Below are positions 44,115 to 55,822 of a stretch of 64,000 nt of DNA, piece after piece. The DNA is from Armillaria gallica (taxonomy: Eukaryota; Basidiomycota; Agaricomycetes; Agaricales; Physalacriaceae): positions 4,154,001 to 4,218,000 of the forward strand of contig JBANDB010000002.1 of NCBI GenBank assembly GCA_037576215.1. Reading direction: 5' to 3'. The position numbers were made by a program, and so were the translations under genes. Numbering within the stretch: position 1 is the first letter of the stretch; each line of letters opens with the position of its first letter. Under the pieces are notes generated by a model that ran no database searches, was not told where the DNA came from, and saw only the letters and a list, made by a program, of their open reading frames with translations.

Positions 44115-44755
44115 ATGGTATGGTTTTATCCTCTACTGCTGTATGCTGCTTACTATTTACAACTGCAGTCTTCTCCTAGAGCTATCATACAAATTCTCTT
44201 GACGTCAACACGAATTCTAGGCAAAGCATTTTTTGAAGCTGGTCGACAAGCCGTGAAAAGTATGAATGACCGCTCTCATGACTTCGCTTTCGTCAATGCA
44301 TTTCTTTTAGATGCCAAGGCCGCACCACAGGCTATAGGGAGTGACGTCGCCGGTGTCAGCAATGCTCGGTCGGGTTCGCTAACGGATCAACTCACGCGAC
44401 AGCATCGAATGACGCTGGACGAAGCGCACTTGATTCTGAACATTAAGCGGGGCGAAGAGCTGGAAAAAATCCTGCAGGTGAGCTATGCAGTTATCTAGGC
44501 TTATCTTGGCATTGACGCCCTTGGTTAGAATTACGAGCACATGTTCAAGGCCAACTCGCCCCCTGCTGAAGCACCGAAAGCAGCAACACATAGTCAGTCA
44601 GCGGCTCCCCCTATGAATTCTCATTATCTCCAGTCCAAGGTCATACGAGCGCGAGAACGAATAGAAGCTGAACTAAAAGGCGTAGAAACGGGGAAAATAC
44701 AGGTCCTCCACCACCACCACCACCTGGCGACTCACCTGTGGGAGGCTCATCATGA
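44115..44755 (+). CDS. PAM16: Mitochondrial import motor subunit TIM16/PAM16
   Basis: PAM16 is the J-like partner that restrains PAM18 at the TIM23 import motor. The first coding exon is only the ATG (44115-44117), spliced over a 51-nt intron to SSPRAIIQILLTSTRILGKA. Then follow FFEAGRQAVK and, after a second intron, a degenerate J-domain: TRQHRMTLDEAHLILNIKRG, EELEKILQ and YEHMFKAN, lacking HPD as expected. SHYLQSKVIRARERIEAELK ends the fold. The tail needs one extra A in the run 44694-44697 to read TG-PPPPPPP-GDSPVGGSS and stop at 44755; without it the frame ends at 44825 with a meaningless tail. Confidence 0.92.
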
Positions 44756-44891
44756 CGTTGGCATGAATATAACTGCTATATATTTCTACAAGTACCCCCT
44801 TCATTCAATAATATACATTCTGTGAATACAGAGTGAAGACAGCATTGAAAAAGTCTACCCGGGCCGGAACCCCACCACAGCCACTTGTTTC

Positions 44892-46700
44892 ATGACCACC
44901 AACCCGTCCCATATTCTCATCGCCCGCAATTCCAGAGGTCCTAACAATCCCTCCGCCTCCCTCAGCTCTCCCACAGAAACTCACGCTGCAGCTGCTGGCA
45001 TCTTCCGTTCTTCTGGTTCACCCACTTGGCTACTTGAAGAGTGCGAGAGTGACGATATTGTCTCCGAACTCGAAGTCGACGACGACGACGAAGCGATCGA
45101 GCTCGATGAGACGTTCACAAAGAACAGCAGATTCCCCGGCACCGTCAAGATCGTAGTCGAGAGCACCACATTCTGGTACGCGTTGCTCGATATTTCTGAG
45201 TGGCAACAGCTCAATTAGCGCTAGGGCACACAAAGAAGTGTTATACTTTGCATCACCTTTCTTTGAGGCCGCTCTCAGTGGCGAATGGGCAGAAACTGGT
45301 CGACCCCCTTCCATGTCTTCGGTCATCACCATCTCCCAGCCTCCCTCGATTCCTGGCGACCGGACCAAGTCCGATGTCCCAACAGAGATGACCTTCTCTC
45401 CGATGGATTCAGATCCCGACGCCGAGGACCTTGATGTCATAGCAGATACCGACCTCTCAAAATCTGAAGACAGCACTACTAGTGTTACCACCAGTGTCGA
45501 GCTGTCAAGGAAAGAAGCCAAGGCACGCGCACGAGACGATAGTCTGGCTAAGCTTCAAGGCGGCTCTCCCAATCAGCCAAAGAGAGTGGCTACGGTTAAG
45601 CGGCGTCCAAAGAACGGTCCAGATGCTGTCATCGTCCTGAAAGAAGAGCGGGTTCGCGCCTCTCAACTCCCTCACTGCTCAATACTGATGGATACTAGGC
45701 ATCTAGCTTCCACGACTTTCTCAAATTTGTCTATCCCCAGTGAGTAGCGTGGTTTTACACCTCATGCATCGGCACCAAACCCGTCATTTCTCAAGTTTGG
45801 AGTGCACAATCACCTGGAACAATGTTGAGAGTTTGATGAATATATCACATAAACTCTGCGTCCCGCCGTTACAACGGGAGTGTTTGACATTCCTTCTAAC
45901 ACATGCTGCCGGGAAACCCATCAAAGCTATGCGAATAGCCGAGCTGTTCGAGGAAGAAGAACTATATCGAGAATCCAGTCGTTTCGTTTTGGATAATCCC
46001 GGGGGATGGTCTGAGCATGAGTTGAATACTCTCAGCCAAGAAACCTTGCTCAAACTAGAGAAACGGTTTGTGTTGATTTCTGCCGCCTTAGTCGTTCAAT
46101 TGAAACTTTTGCAAGTCGAAATTGGTTCCTAGAAAGGGTGTTGAAGATTGGATTAGTTGCCCTTTCAAAGGAGTATGAATGTGTACGTGTAGACTTTGTA
46201 CACGTTATCGATGACTACATAGCGATTTCGCAGTGTCCAACGTGTCCAGACTCAAGTAACTGTGCCAGACTGTTGGAGGAAAAGTGGCGTCAAGCCTACC
46301 ATGCAGTCTTCCGGTTCGGTATGTACTCTCACCGCTGGGACTGCCCAGAAGTTTATCTTTTCTAGGCCCTCCTCAACCATCTATGGTATACCGTTACCTT
46401 CGAAACCTCGAAGGCGTCAGTCCTCCGCTGTCCCTCACACACCTGACTTGTCAGACGACGGCGAAAGCCTTCATTTCTACGCGTTAGTGGTTTCATCTCT
46501 TTATCGGGATATGCTCTCAGCTATCTGCAGTCTTCGACAGAATGTTTTCACTTGGTGTGCGCGGTAGTGACTCCGTGCCGCTAGGGACGCGCGTGGCCGT
46601 GGCTGCAGCGGTGGCCGCAGGACCACGGCGCCACTTCTTATACTGCACCCTCAAACCCGAGACGCTTCCTCGAGCCAGAAGATCAAGGGAGCTGATGTAA
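44892..46700 (+). CDS. BTB/POZ domain protein
   Basis: The product starts MTTNPSHILIARNSRGPNNP. A Ser/Asp-rich linker leads to a split BTB domain: VKIVVESTTFW|AHKEVLYFASPFFEAALSG, and after a long disordered, basic insert ASSFHDFLKFVYPQ. The next helical part (NVESLMNISHKLCVPPLQRE, EEEELYRESSRFVLDN) is BACK-like. Such proteins often act as adaptors of Cullin-3 ubiquitin ligases. The C-terminus (FSLGVRGSDSVP, ETLPRARRSREL) is not recognised. The insert inside the BTB domain, about 120 residues, is long for the family. Introns at about 45175, 45652, 45741 and 46066 are GT-AG. Confidence 0.78.
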
Positions 46701-47021
46701 CCCTCACATCTTTTGCGTGAACATGATGAAGAATCCGATCCAGTTAAGTATTGAATGTACATCCGAGATACCGTGGAAAAGGGTATTGGTAAATGAAGGC
46801 GTTGGATATATAAAACTAGTATGAGCGTTAAATACGAAAACATGGCAATGATTAGACTATACGACACACCCCTGACAAAAGCGAAATCCGAACGAAATCT
46901 TTGAACAATAATAGAGGTGTGTAAAATCACCTGAAGTGATAGTATAAAAATAAAACCCAAAGAAGTACTTCTAGAATGGAAGATCGTTATACGAAGACTG
47001 AGGGCATGGTATAATCTGCAA

Positions 47022-50000
47022 CTATCGGGATGCGCTCTCAGCATAAATCTGCGGTGCATTCTCCACTAGCCATTCTATGGAAAGCGCTTTGCCAGCCATG
47101 TCGCTGAACTCGGCGCCAGGGTTACGAGATCTCATTAACGTTGCTATAAATGAAAATCAGATACGACCGCGAGGGTATGGCAAGGAGACTCACGGCCAAA
47201 TACAACGCCCAGGTTACGAGCATTCATCAAGTTCCTCTCACTGCGTTGACAAACCCTGAGTGAGTAGCGTTAGTACGAGCGCGACGTTGTGAAAGCTCCA
47301 CGTACTTATTCAAATGGATCATTAGAGCACGCAGTGTATGATAATGCTCCTTCGGTAGCTTGTTCACCAGATCAAGCAGGGTTTTGTTTTTAACGGAGGC
47401 GTCACGGATTTCAACGGCGGACATGAATTGGTCATGGAGGTCATAGGTCAGGAGAGGAACAGGGAGAGATCGGAAGTAGGCTTTCAACACAGAAGTGACG
47501 CTACAGATGTCATTGAATCGGTCCGAATCTTGAAGGTCAAAGGCATTATAGTCGCCACGCTCGAAGAGCTGAGTGATTGTTTTGCTCTGACTGGATCCAC
47601 CTGTTTTCCTGTAGATCCCTTCGTAATCCAGCGCTACAGCATGTCAGAATAATTTGGCGTTGAAGAAATACTAGAGCATACCGATGGCTTCAACAGCTTC
47701 AATGCATTTATCAACAATGACTGGAACCTGTCGTGAGCTCCCTTTGGCATCAGCGTACACCTGCTCTACAAGGTCGCGGCCAAACATCGAATGCGCTAAA
47801 TTCTGACGTTAATCCATTGCCAGACACTGTACAGCAGAAAAGCATACGCAAGATTTGCGAATCATCACGATTTGAACTTTGCTGCGAACACAAAACCTGA
47901 ACATGGTTTATGCACCGCACGTGTACGGAGATGTTGCAGCCTTGAAAACATGTCAAATAGGCTACAGGTCTCGTTCCAAGCTGAAATCAAAGCGCACCTG
48001 TGCAACGGAGCTGTGAGCCCCACATCTTATCTCCGCAATGATCACACCGAGTGAATCGCAGCACACTGAGCTGTTGGAAGTTGTGTTCCAAGTGCCCTTT
48101 ACCGCGGCTATCGCCGGCGCTTATTGAGTTGTTTGTATCTTTCGTTCTGGATCCTGGCCACTTGATGAACTTCCCCTTCGATGGCGTGGGTAGGTCTGTT
48201 TCTGGCTTCGAAATCTTGATGACGGTTTTCATATCGGCCATCGTTTCATCAGTAACCAAAGAGGTAGTGGAGGCATATGGATTTTGAGAAGGCAGTTGCA
48301 CAGATGCCTGTGGCTGGTGTAGCTGATTGCGACCCTTCTCCGTTGAAGGTGCCACCACGTGTTCCCCGTTCTTGGATGGTGTTTCGGGCACTGTATCCAT
48401 CCGACGTGCGTACTGGGCACTGAGCTGAGCCAACTCCTCGTTACGAGCATTAAGAACGGTCGTTTCTTCAAGGAAGACGTCTCGAACAGCTTTGAGCTCC
48501 ATAATCTCTCGGGACAAGGCTTCTCGCTCATGAGTCAACGGAACCAGATCTCTCTGATACTGTTGCTTTAACGTATCAAGACGCGTCGTGAGAGAACGAT
48601 TCAGATGTGTAGGACGTTGGTCGGCTGCCGCATTTGAGCTGGGAAAAGTGAGTAGAGAGAAGACAAACTTCGAAGTTCTTCGAACCTTTTCGTGGCGGAT
48701 ATCTCCTCAACCTCTGCCAATGCCATGTCACGGTCAACCTTAAGTTTGGACAGATCCTGCTCCAACCCCGACAACTGATCGTGAAGTTCCTTGGTCATCC
48801 GCTGACGAAGCTCTTGCCGGCGGGAATCCCCAGAAAGTGCAGTAAGCCGTGCAGCCTGACCAGATAGTAGGACTCGCAATCGAGTGACTTCAGCCTCTGC
48901 ATCCCTCCGTGCTTTGAGCTCGCGATCATATTCCGTCTGAGCGACAGTCAGCCCTTCAATGTATTGTTTGCTTGCTCTCTGTGACGATGTTTAGAAACAC
49001 AGCGAGGGAAGTCCGGAGTATAACGAACCTTGACGCCATCGAATTTACCCTTCAGATCGAAAAAGTTGGCTCTTCTGACATCCATGGCCTTGATGATAGC
49101 TTCAACAAAAGCGCGGTCTAGTTTTAGCTGCTGAGCACCTCGCTCCTTGGCGTCAGCCATTGCCTCTTGTAACCGCAAAAGTACGAAATCGGAATCATCT
49201 GGTCTGGTGACGCTCGAAAGGTTAGCCCCCGGTGTTGTCAAGGCGATACGACCAGAGGATTGGGATCCATTGAATTCGGGCATAGAAGCATTCAAAGTCT
49301 GAGGAGATTCTGGATGCGACTCGGAGGATTCTCGCTCATGCGACGTAGACGATGTTGCGGTTGAAGGACTGGATTTTGGACAACGTAAGTGACGCTACGT
49401 AGGAACGATGACTCCACATACCGAAGACCGTCAGACGAAACACTTCTATTTTTACGATAGCCCGGTGCGGAGGATCCAATAATAGTGACATCACTACTTG
49501 GGGTTGATGTTACACTACTCGTTCTTACAGAAGTAGCCGACGGCGGAGGTGTTGAAGGGACATCGTAGTTGCTCTCCTTGTTCTTTTCAGTGATGCTCGT
49601 TAACTGATCCAAGGATTTTAACGCATTGATCCCGCCAACAGAGCTGAGCAGGTCCGAGAAATCACCTGTGTTTAATGAAAATCGGATGGGTGGCAAGGCT
49701 GGTGCTATGAAAGTCGCATGTGATGTCTGTTCTACCGGTGAAGATTCCGACATATCATCTGAGCCACTATCCATCTGGTTAGATGTGTCAAGATCCACTT
49801 CGCTTGTAGGAGAGACTGCTTCAGAGGGAGGTTGAATGGCAGACATATTCTTCTCTGATTTGGGAGGTAGTGCCGGTGGTACTGACGTGCTTGACTCAGA
49901 TCGCCTGTGTGCGGTCGGTTCGTCACCCTCCGCCTCTGTGTCGGTACTGCTTTCCACACTGTGAGGCACATCTGCCCTAGATGACGCTCTGGAAGGACTA

Positions 50001-51731
50001 CTTGATCTCACTCGGTTGAAAGTCAGACCTGGGGACGATGAAAGACGTTCCCGAGGACGTTCTTCGAATGACCTCTGGTGACGCACAGCGTCAATTGGCC
50101 TTTCGAGAGAATGAGTAGGATTTGGTGAGCTAATTTTCCTGGCTCTCGGTGTGCTTGTTTCGCCTACACGGATATCTGGTGAAGGATTTTCAGCAGAAAA
50201 TGTCCGCGTCCCAAGTGAAGAGACATCCTCATCGGAATGGTTATAGTGAGAAGAAGAAGATCCTGGACGGATGTGGCTTGTAGTGCTTTGAAATGAACCA
50301 TTAGACGACGGCCGTGATATTGACTCCGCCTCATTGAAATGCTCTCGAAGCGGAGATGGTATTCGAGGTGATTCCCGGCCGTTGTGGGCAGGAGGAGTTG
50401 GAGAGCGACTGCCTGACTGATGAAGGAATGTTGCAGAGTGAGGAGAGAGCGTAGGTGGCGGAGATGCGACAGGGCTGACAGAAGATGTCAGGTTGCTGAG
50501 AGTAAGGCCTGGATTGATCGATCGACGTTTGTCACGCCGCGAGGTCTGTACACTCAGTCCATCCGATGATGCTTGTGATGACAAGTTCACAGGGCGGGAG
50601 GCAGCAGTTTCCTGCTCAAAGCTCTGTTCCGACAACGTAGATAATTGACGTACTAGAGGAGGTCGCCGATGAGACAAGTCAGAATGACGGTGGGTATCTG
50701 GTTCTGGTGGGGCTATAGTCACAGATATTGACTGCTGGGGAGGGAGGGGAAATGATGATGCTAAATACGAAGGGGAAGCCTTCTCTGACGACTTGGATCG
50801 CTGACTAGTGGGCGGAAAACCGTCACTAATGAACGGCCCGGACTGCCGTTTAGCGGAAGTTTGAGTGGATGCAGAAACAGGATGACGAGAACTTGACATC
50901 GAAGGTTGATCAAAATGGGGATTGTGGTGAGACTTTGAAGAGCCAGGGACATCATGAGAAGGAGAAACGATGGGGGAGATGCGCTAGACGAGTTGTGAGC
51001 ATACACGGAGAGCGAAATGGGCGGTGGCACCTACACCGGTGTCTCTTCTGTATCTAGTTTCACGAGAACTCGAGCTGCTACCGCCTGCTGCAGCAGCCCT
51101 TTCTCTCTCAGCCTTTTTCTGAGCGTGTCTCCTAATTTTGATCATACGTTCACTGTGACAATCCATGCAATAGATTCCTTGACTGGTCTTGGCGAAGACG
51201 AGCTCGTCGATACGGTTCTTGCATACTTTACACTTGAAACAGTGGGCATGGTAAGAGTCGTCACCAGTCATAATGGCCTCGTCGAGAATGGGCAGCTTGC
51301 AGACATTGCAGTTGTATGAACAATTGGCGCATACGGGAGAACCGTCGGAAAGGAGCAGGAGGTTCGTATCCGCAGTGACTTTATCTCCGCACTTGGCACA
51401 CTTGAAGCAATCTACGTGAAAGAAGGATTGCCTAGAAGAACGATAGATCAGCATGGAGGAAAAGATAATCATTAATGACTGAACAAGGAACCCGGCGTTA
51501 ACACAGAAGAAAGAAGGCAGGCACTGAATAGAAGGGAAAGCGAGAAAGACTGAAGGTCGACACGTACCCAAAGGCAACGACTAAACCACCATCGTCCGAC
51601 ACTGCGGAAAGTTTACAGCCAGGACAAATCTTGTCGAAGTCGATGTGCTCGCCATGGTCGCGTTGAATATCAAGGTGGCCATTCTGGTGAATGGAAGCTG
51701 TCGACTGGGATATGTTCATTGTGGCCAGCAT
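47022..51731 (-). CDS. LIM-C1-RhoGAP protein, Rga1-like
   Basis: A Rho/Cdc42 GTPase-activating protein for cell polarity. In order: two LIM zinc modules (CPGCKLSAVSDDG, HVDCFKCAKCGDKV, NCNVCKLPILDEAI, HCFKCKVCKNRI, CMDCHSERM), a Ser/Pro-rich disordered stretch of about 600 residues, a coiled coil (ERGAQQLKLDRAFVEAI...), a C1 domain (LRFTRCDHCGDKMWGSQLRC, VHVRCINHVQVLC) and a C-terminal RhoGAP domain with GIYRKTGGSSQ (arginine finger), VLKAYFRSLPVPLLTYDL, and NLGVVFGPTLMRSR. It ends IYAESASR. The start could be at 51731 or, four codons later, at 51719. More than ten introns; no frame defect noted. Confidence 0.9.
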
Positions 51732-52311
51732 GATAATGGAATGGCGAGGCCAAAGGGGCTAGCTAAACTTGGAGAGAAGATACGATAAATAGGAGACCGC
51801 CTGGGCACTATGATATCGCGAGACAGGGAGAGAAATACAGCAGAATACAAGAGAATGTCGAGGAGGACGAGGACCCGTGGCGACTGTCGAGCTCGAGGAG
51901 CTCAGCGAAGAGCGCGATCCGTGAATAATACGGGAGACAAACCCTCGCAACCAAACAATCTGGGTGGCGGTGCATGCCAAAACGGAAGTGGTCCGTGCGT
52001 CGCATCACGCCAACTTGCTGCGTGCCAACGACGGCGCAGTGCACCTGGCCGAATATTAACCGCTCCCTCTGTCAGCTCAACGCGTATTATTCACTCGCTC
52101 TGCAAAGTCAAAGTCTGGTATATCCTGTGGCAAATATTTGTGATTCCCCTGCCGCCCTGGTTCCTAGTGATGCTTCTCTGATCATACTTTCCAACGCAGG
52201 CGAAGCGTAAATAGCATTCTCCACGTCATCTCCGTATACATTATACCAGGCTGAGCCAGGTCAGGAACTCCATTGGTGCATAACGTACAGGTCCCGTACC
52301 CGGGTAACTAG
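51732..52311. other. Intergenic, no gene seen
   Basis: Carries the RhoGAP gene promoter and the 3' side of BTA1. Short frames present are not convincing. Confidence 0.4.
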
Positions 52312-55300
52312 TTACGGTACCGCTGCCATCTTCATCGCCCTCCAACATGAGGCATACCTTGATAAGGAGAGAACATGAGGACACGTTCTAAATATGTCCA
52401 GAATTTGAACACTCACATATTGACTTGATCGATCGCCATCCGCGCTGGACTACCTCTTATTGACACTGGCAACACGTCGAACCCGAACCGTTTGAAACTA
52501 GAGACATCAGGCCGTGCATCCTCGTTGCTAAGCGGCACTTACACTTCGTTATACCAAGGCTTTCTAGCAGCTGACCTCCAGAAAACCAATCCGCCCGGCT
52601 GCATCACGCGATAAAGCTCCGCGATTTCCTCGTCGACATCTTGAGACCCCGGTGTGAACCAGTCCAAGTGATCCATAACAAGTGCGCGAGTCAGAGTGTC
52701 AGAGGAAAGGCCGCGCAAGACGCTAACGCATGATCAGTTCATCCGGACTACGACGGAGACATATCACATACTTCACGATTGAATCAGTGTGCAACCGAAA
52801 TGCGTCCAACGCTTTTCCATCATTGGCTTTCAGCGCACTAAACCCAGAAGGCGTCAGGTAAGCCGGACATGATGATGGGGTGTAGTGGCCCAACAGCGCC
52901 TAAAAATGATGCTTAGCATTGGGAATGATTTATCATCAGGACACTGACAAGAAGGTAGAAGTAGTTGCATGTCTTGAAAAGATACGTAGACACAACAGGG
53001 TCCAAGGTGTCCTTCACATATTCATAGACGCCGCCTGATACAACATATCAGTATCAATTCGTGGATCATATCACCGTATGTCTCCATCACCTTCGTCAAG
53101 AAGCATCTGTCGCTGATTCATAGGTACGCCAAGGGCATTCCAGCAGAAGATCGGACTTCGCAGAAGCGCCACGACCAACGGATTCAGCAGAACAGGCCTC
53201 AACCTCTCCTGCCAAATCTTGACCTGCTCCTCCAATGTATCACATTCGCATAGCCTCTTGACGTCGTGGTCAACTCTGGCTAATTTGAAGATTACCTTGG
53301 CAACCCTCAACGCCCAACCACTGTACCCGCTGAGGTAGAATGATGAAGAGAACGCATCAGAGTTGATTTGCCAAAACTGATATGCACTTGAGGACATGTA
53401 AGGAGATATTTTGGAATCCAAAAGGTAACGGAAGTTGGCGTTCCTGCCTTCTCCAAACATGGAAAAGAAGTCCGAATATGCAAGACTTTGTATAGATGCC
53501 AACTTGAGTTCGAGAAGATGTCCCTGGCTGAAGGAGCATATCAACGAAACACCGACGAATACGGGCGCCCCGCACTTACCATGGGTTCATATCCACGCAA
53601 TGAATCTAAATTAACTGCTAAGGGTCAGAAACGATGGCGACACACAAGCACTAACCCTCTTCGGACCTGCCGCTATGGCGTAGTGCAGTGCGTTGTCCCC
53701 GGCGGATGTAATGACAAACATCGAGTCCTCGCCGGTCAATTGGAGGTGTTTCATATCGTCAAATGGATCTTCCTAATGTGCGGATACAGTCATCTTCCAA
53801 GCCAATAAAGCTTATGAATGAAGACCTACCCATGTGAAAGAATAGATAAATGTTCTGAACTCTTTATGAACCGGATGGTCATAATAAGGTAGTCTCCAAG
53901 GCTGGAGCGAGGTAAGTAGATTGATGAGAAAACAGAGGTATCTTGCCTTCTTTAACTGATAGTGGAAGGAGCTCAAAGGAGGCGTTACATCGATGACCAT
54001 GTCATGGTTACTCGATGCCTGTTCCTTGTTGAAAGGAATAACAGGTTCGCCTATCTCCAGCGGAGGAACAACATTGTCGGTCTCCTTCAGGGAAACAAAT
54101 GTTGACGGAGAACAATTGCCAATCATATTCCCGCCTTCGACCTCAAAAGCATGGCAGAACCTTGAGACATCACATGAACGAGGTCGTCCGAGCCAGACAT
54201 AGTAGGGTCTTCAGAGTCTATTGAGCAAAGGTAACGAGGAATAACAGAGCAAATACCCACATTCTGACGATGAAGGGGATGATGAAGCGATTGCGCCCGT
54301 TATAGCTCTTGATCTAGAGGAATTTCTGTTTGGCCTCAGTGTTTTGACGAAAGACGGCGGACGAACCGTCCCAAAACGATATTCAAGATAAGCGCGTCTC
54401 GCCGGACTGAGCGATACCTGTGAGCGATATTCGTCAGAACCCATTTCCATAAATATTGCAAAGTTGTGATACGTGATCAAAATCAAACCAAATTTGCCAG
54501 AACCACCGAGAGAGCCATCCGCATTCTTTACTGACACCACCAATAGCTTTTTCGTGAAGCAATGGCTGCTTACCAGCGGTGTAGAAATCTGCAACACCGA
54601 TCAGGCCCCGCTGGGGTGAGAGGACATGATCAATCCTGTCTAAAAGAGTATAGAAATTGGGTATCTGTGGCGTCGTTCAGCGATGACAACGGTGTAGACA
54701 GACATGTCATACCATAGATAACGAATAACTGAGCGTGACGAAGCTTACGCTACCCTGCGGGTTGACGCCCTTGGCAGACCACTCTGGAAGGTAGAAGTCA
54801 CAAGCGTCTTGACACAATACAGTGACGTTGTGCCAGCCTCGCTTTGCGAACCTGCTTCTCGCGACCTGAAGAAGGGGCTCACAAAGGTCGATGAGATATA
54901 CGGCATCGAATTCAGAGATGGGGAAAATTTTATCCATGAGTTCGATGTTGTATCCTGGAATGATCAGTATGATAACAGTAAAGAAGAAGCGAACGTTTGA
55001 TTGAGGCTGACCTGTTCCGCCACCGATATCGATCCAGACCAGTCGTTCACCGGGATGGGACTTCCTTAGTTCCCTAAGATGCGCCGCGGAAAGGTTCAAC
55101 AAAGTTCTCCGTCCTCGAAGCAGTCCATTACGAGTAGCGTCATACACGTCTGCTTGACCTTCGTAGAACTGTAGCAGTGTTAGATGTATACATAGTATAG
55201 GCCGTGCATGTATCGGACCTTGTCTAATCTGGACTTATGATCATTGGCACCGATGGGGCGAATGAAGCAGTACCAGACGAAACGTAGCTGGGCAGTAAAT

Positions 55301-55395
55301 CGTCCGAGACAGAAAAGGACGATTATGCAAGCAAGCGCAATAACTGGTGCAGAGGAGAAAGTCCAGTCAGGCCGGAAGGGTAGCATGGAGGACAT
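52312..55395 (-). CDS. BTA1: Betaine lipid synthase BTA1 (DGTS synthase)
   Basis: BTA1 makes the phosphorus-free lipid diacylglyceryl-trimethylhomoserine from diacylglycerol and S-adenosylmethionine. From ATG 55395 there is an N-terminal membrane anchor (PVIALACIIVLFCLGRF), then a SAM-methyltransferase domain: GQADVYDATRNGLLRGR, RLVWIDIGGGTG, YLIDLCEPLLQVA, FVTLSYSLSM. The second half is a DUF3419/BtaA-type domain: FIYSFTW, GHLLELKLASIQSL, FFSMFGEGRN and the final part PARMAIDQVNMYASCW. About 14 introns. The C-terminus ends MKMAAVP at TAA 52312-52314, within a near-palindrome. No frame defect was found in the parts I spliced. Confidence 0.88.
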
Positions 55396-55822
55396 TTCGA
55401 GCAAAGGCAAACCAAGCAATTCCCACCGGTTTTAAACGAAAGGAGGCCAGAGAAGATTGCGTTGGACCAATCATAGACGAGAATGCGCACGAGTCAAAGG
55501 TAGTTTACCAGCGTCCCAACGAACGTGCGGGTCAGTTGCAATGGCGGAAGCAAAGGGGAGACAACCAGTAACGTTCCATCGACGGTCCGTTCTCCCGCAG
55601 CATTGGTTAGCTATAGCACTCCGTAACTTGTCAAGGAAAAAATCATGGGACTTAATATGATTGTGCGTGGCGTGAGTCCGTGACGCATCCTGCTTCAAGT
55701 TCAAGCGTCACGCGTCAAGGCCGAGCACGTGTGCAAAAGCCCGTTGTCCATTTTCCTATATATTTTACACGAAGACTTCAGATTCGAGACAGGCAAGTAA
55801 GAATACACAATGTCACTAGTAT
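55396..55822. other. Intergenic, no gene seen
   Basis: Contains the BTA1 promoter and the RAD23 3' end. Includes CACGTG near 55725-55730. Confidence 0.4.

Noticed and set aside
44700..44825. TIM16 tail with a His run (unshifted frame)
   Set aside because: Poly-proline in the shifted frame matches the composition of fungal TIM16 tails better, and many neighbours show the same kind of one-base loss.
46517..47059. Minus-strand ORF of 180 codons after the BTB gene
   Set aside because: Its first half overlaps the end of the RhoGAP gene in another frame and the rest opposes BTB coding sequence; no conserved pattern.
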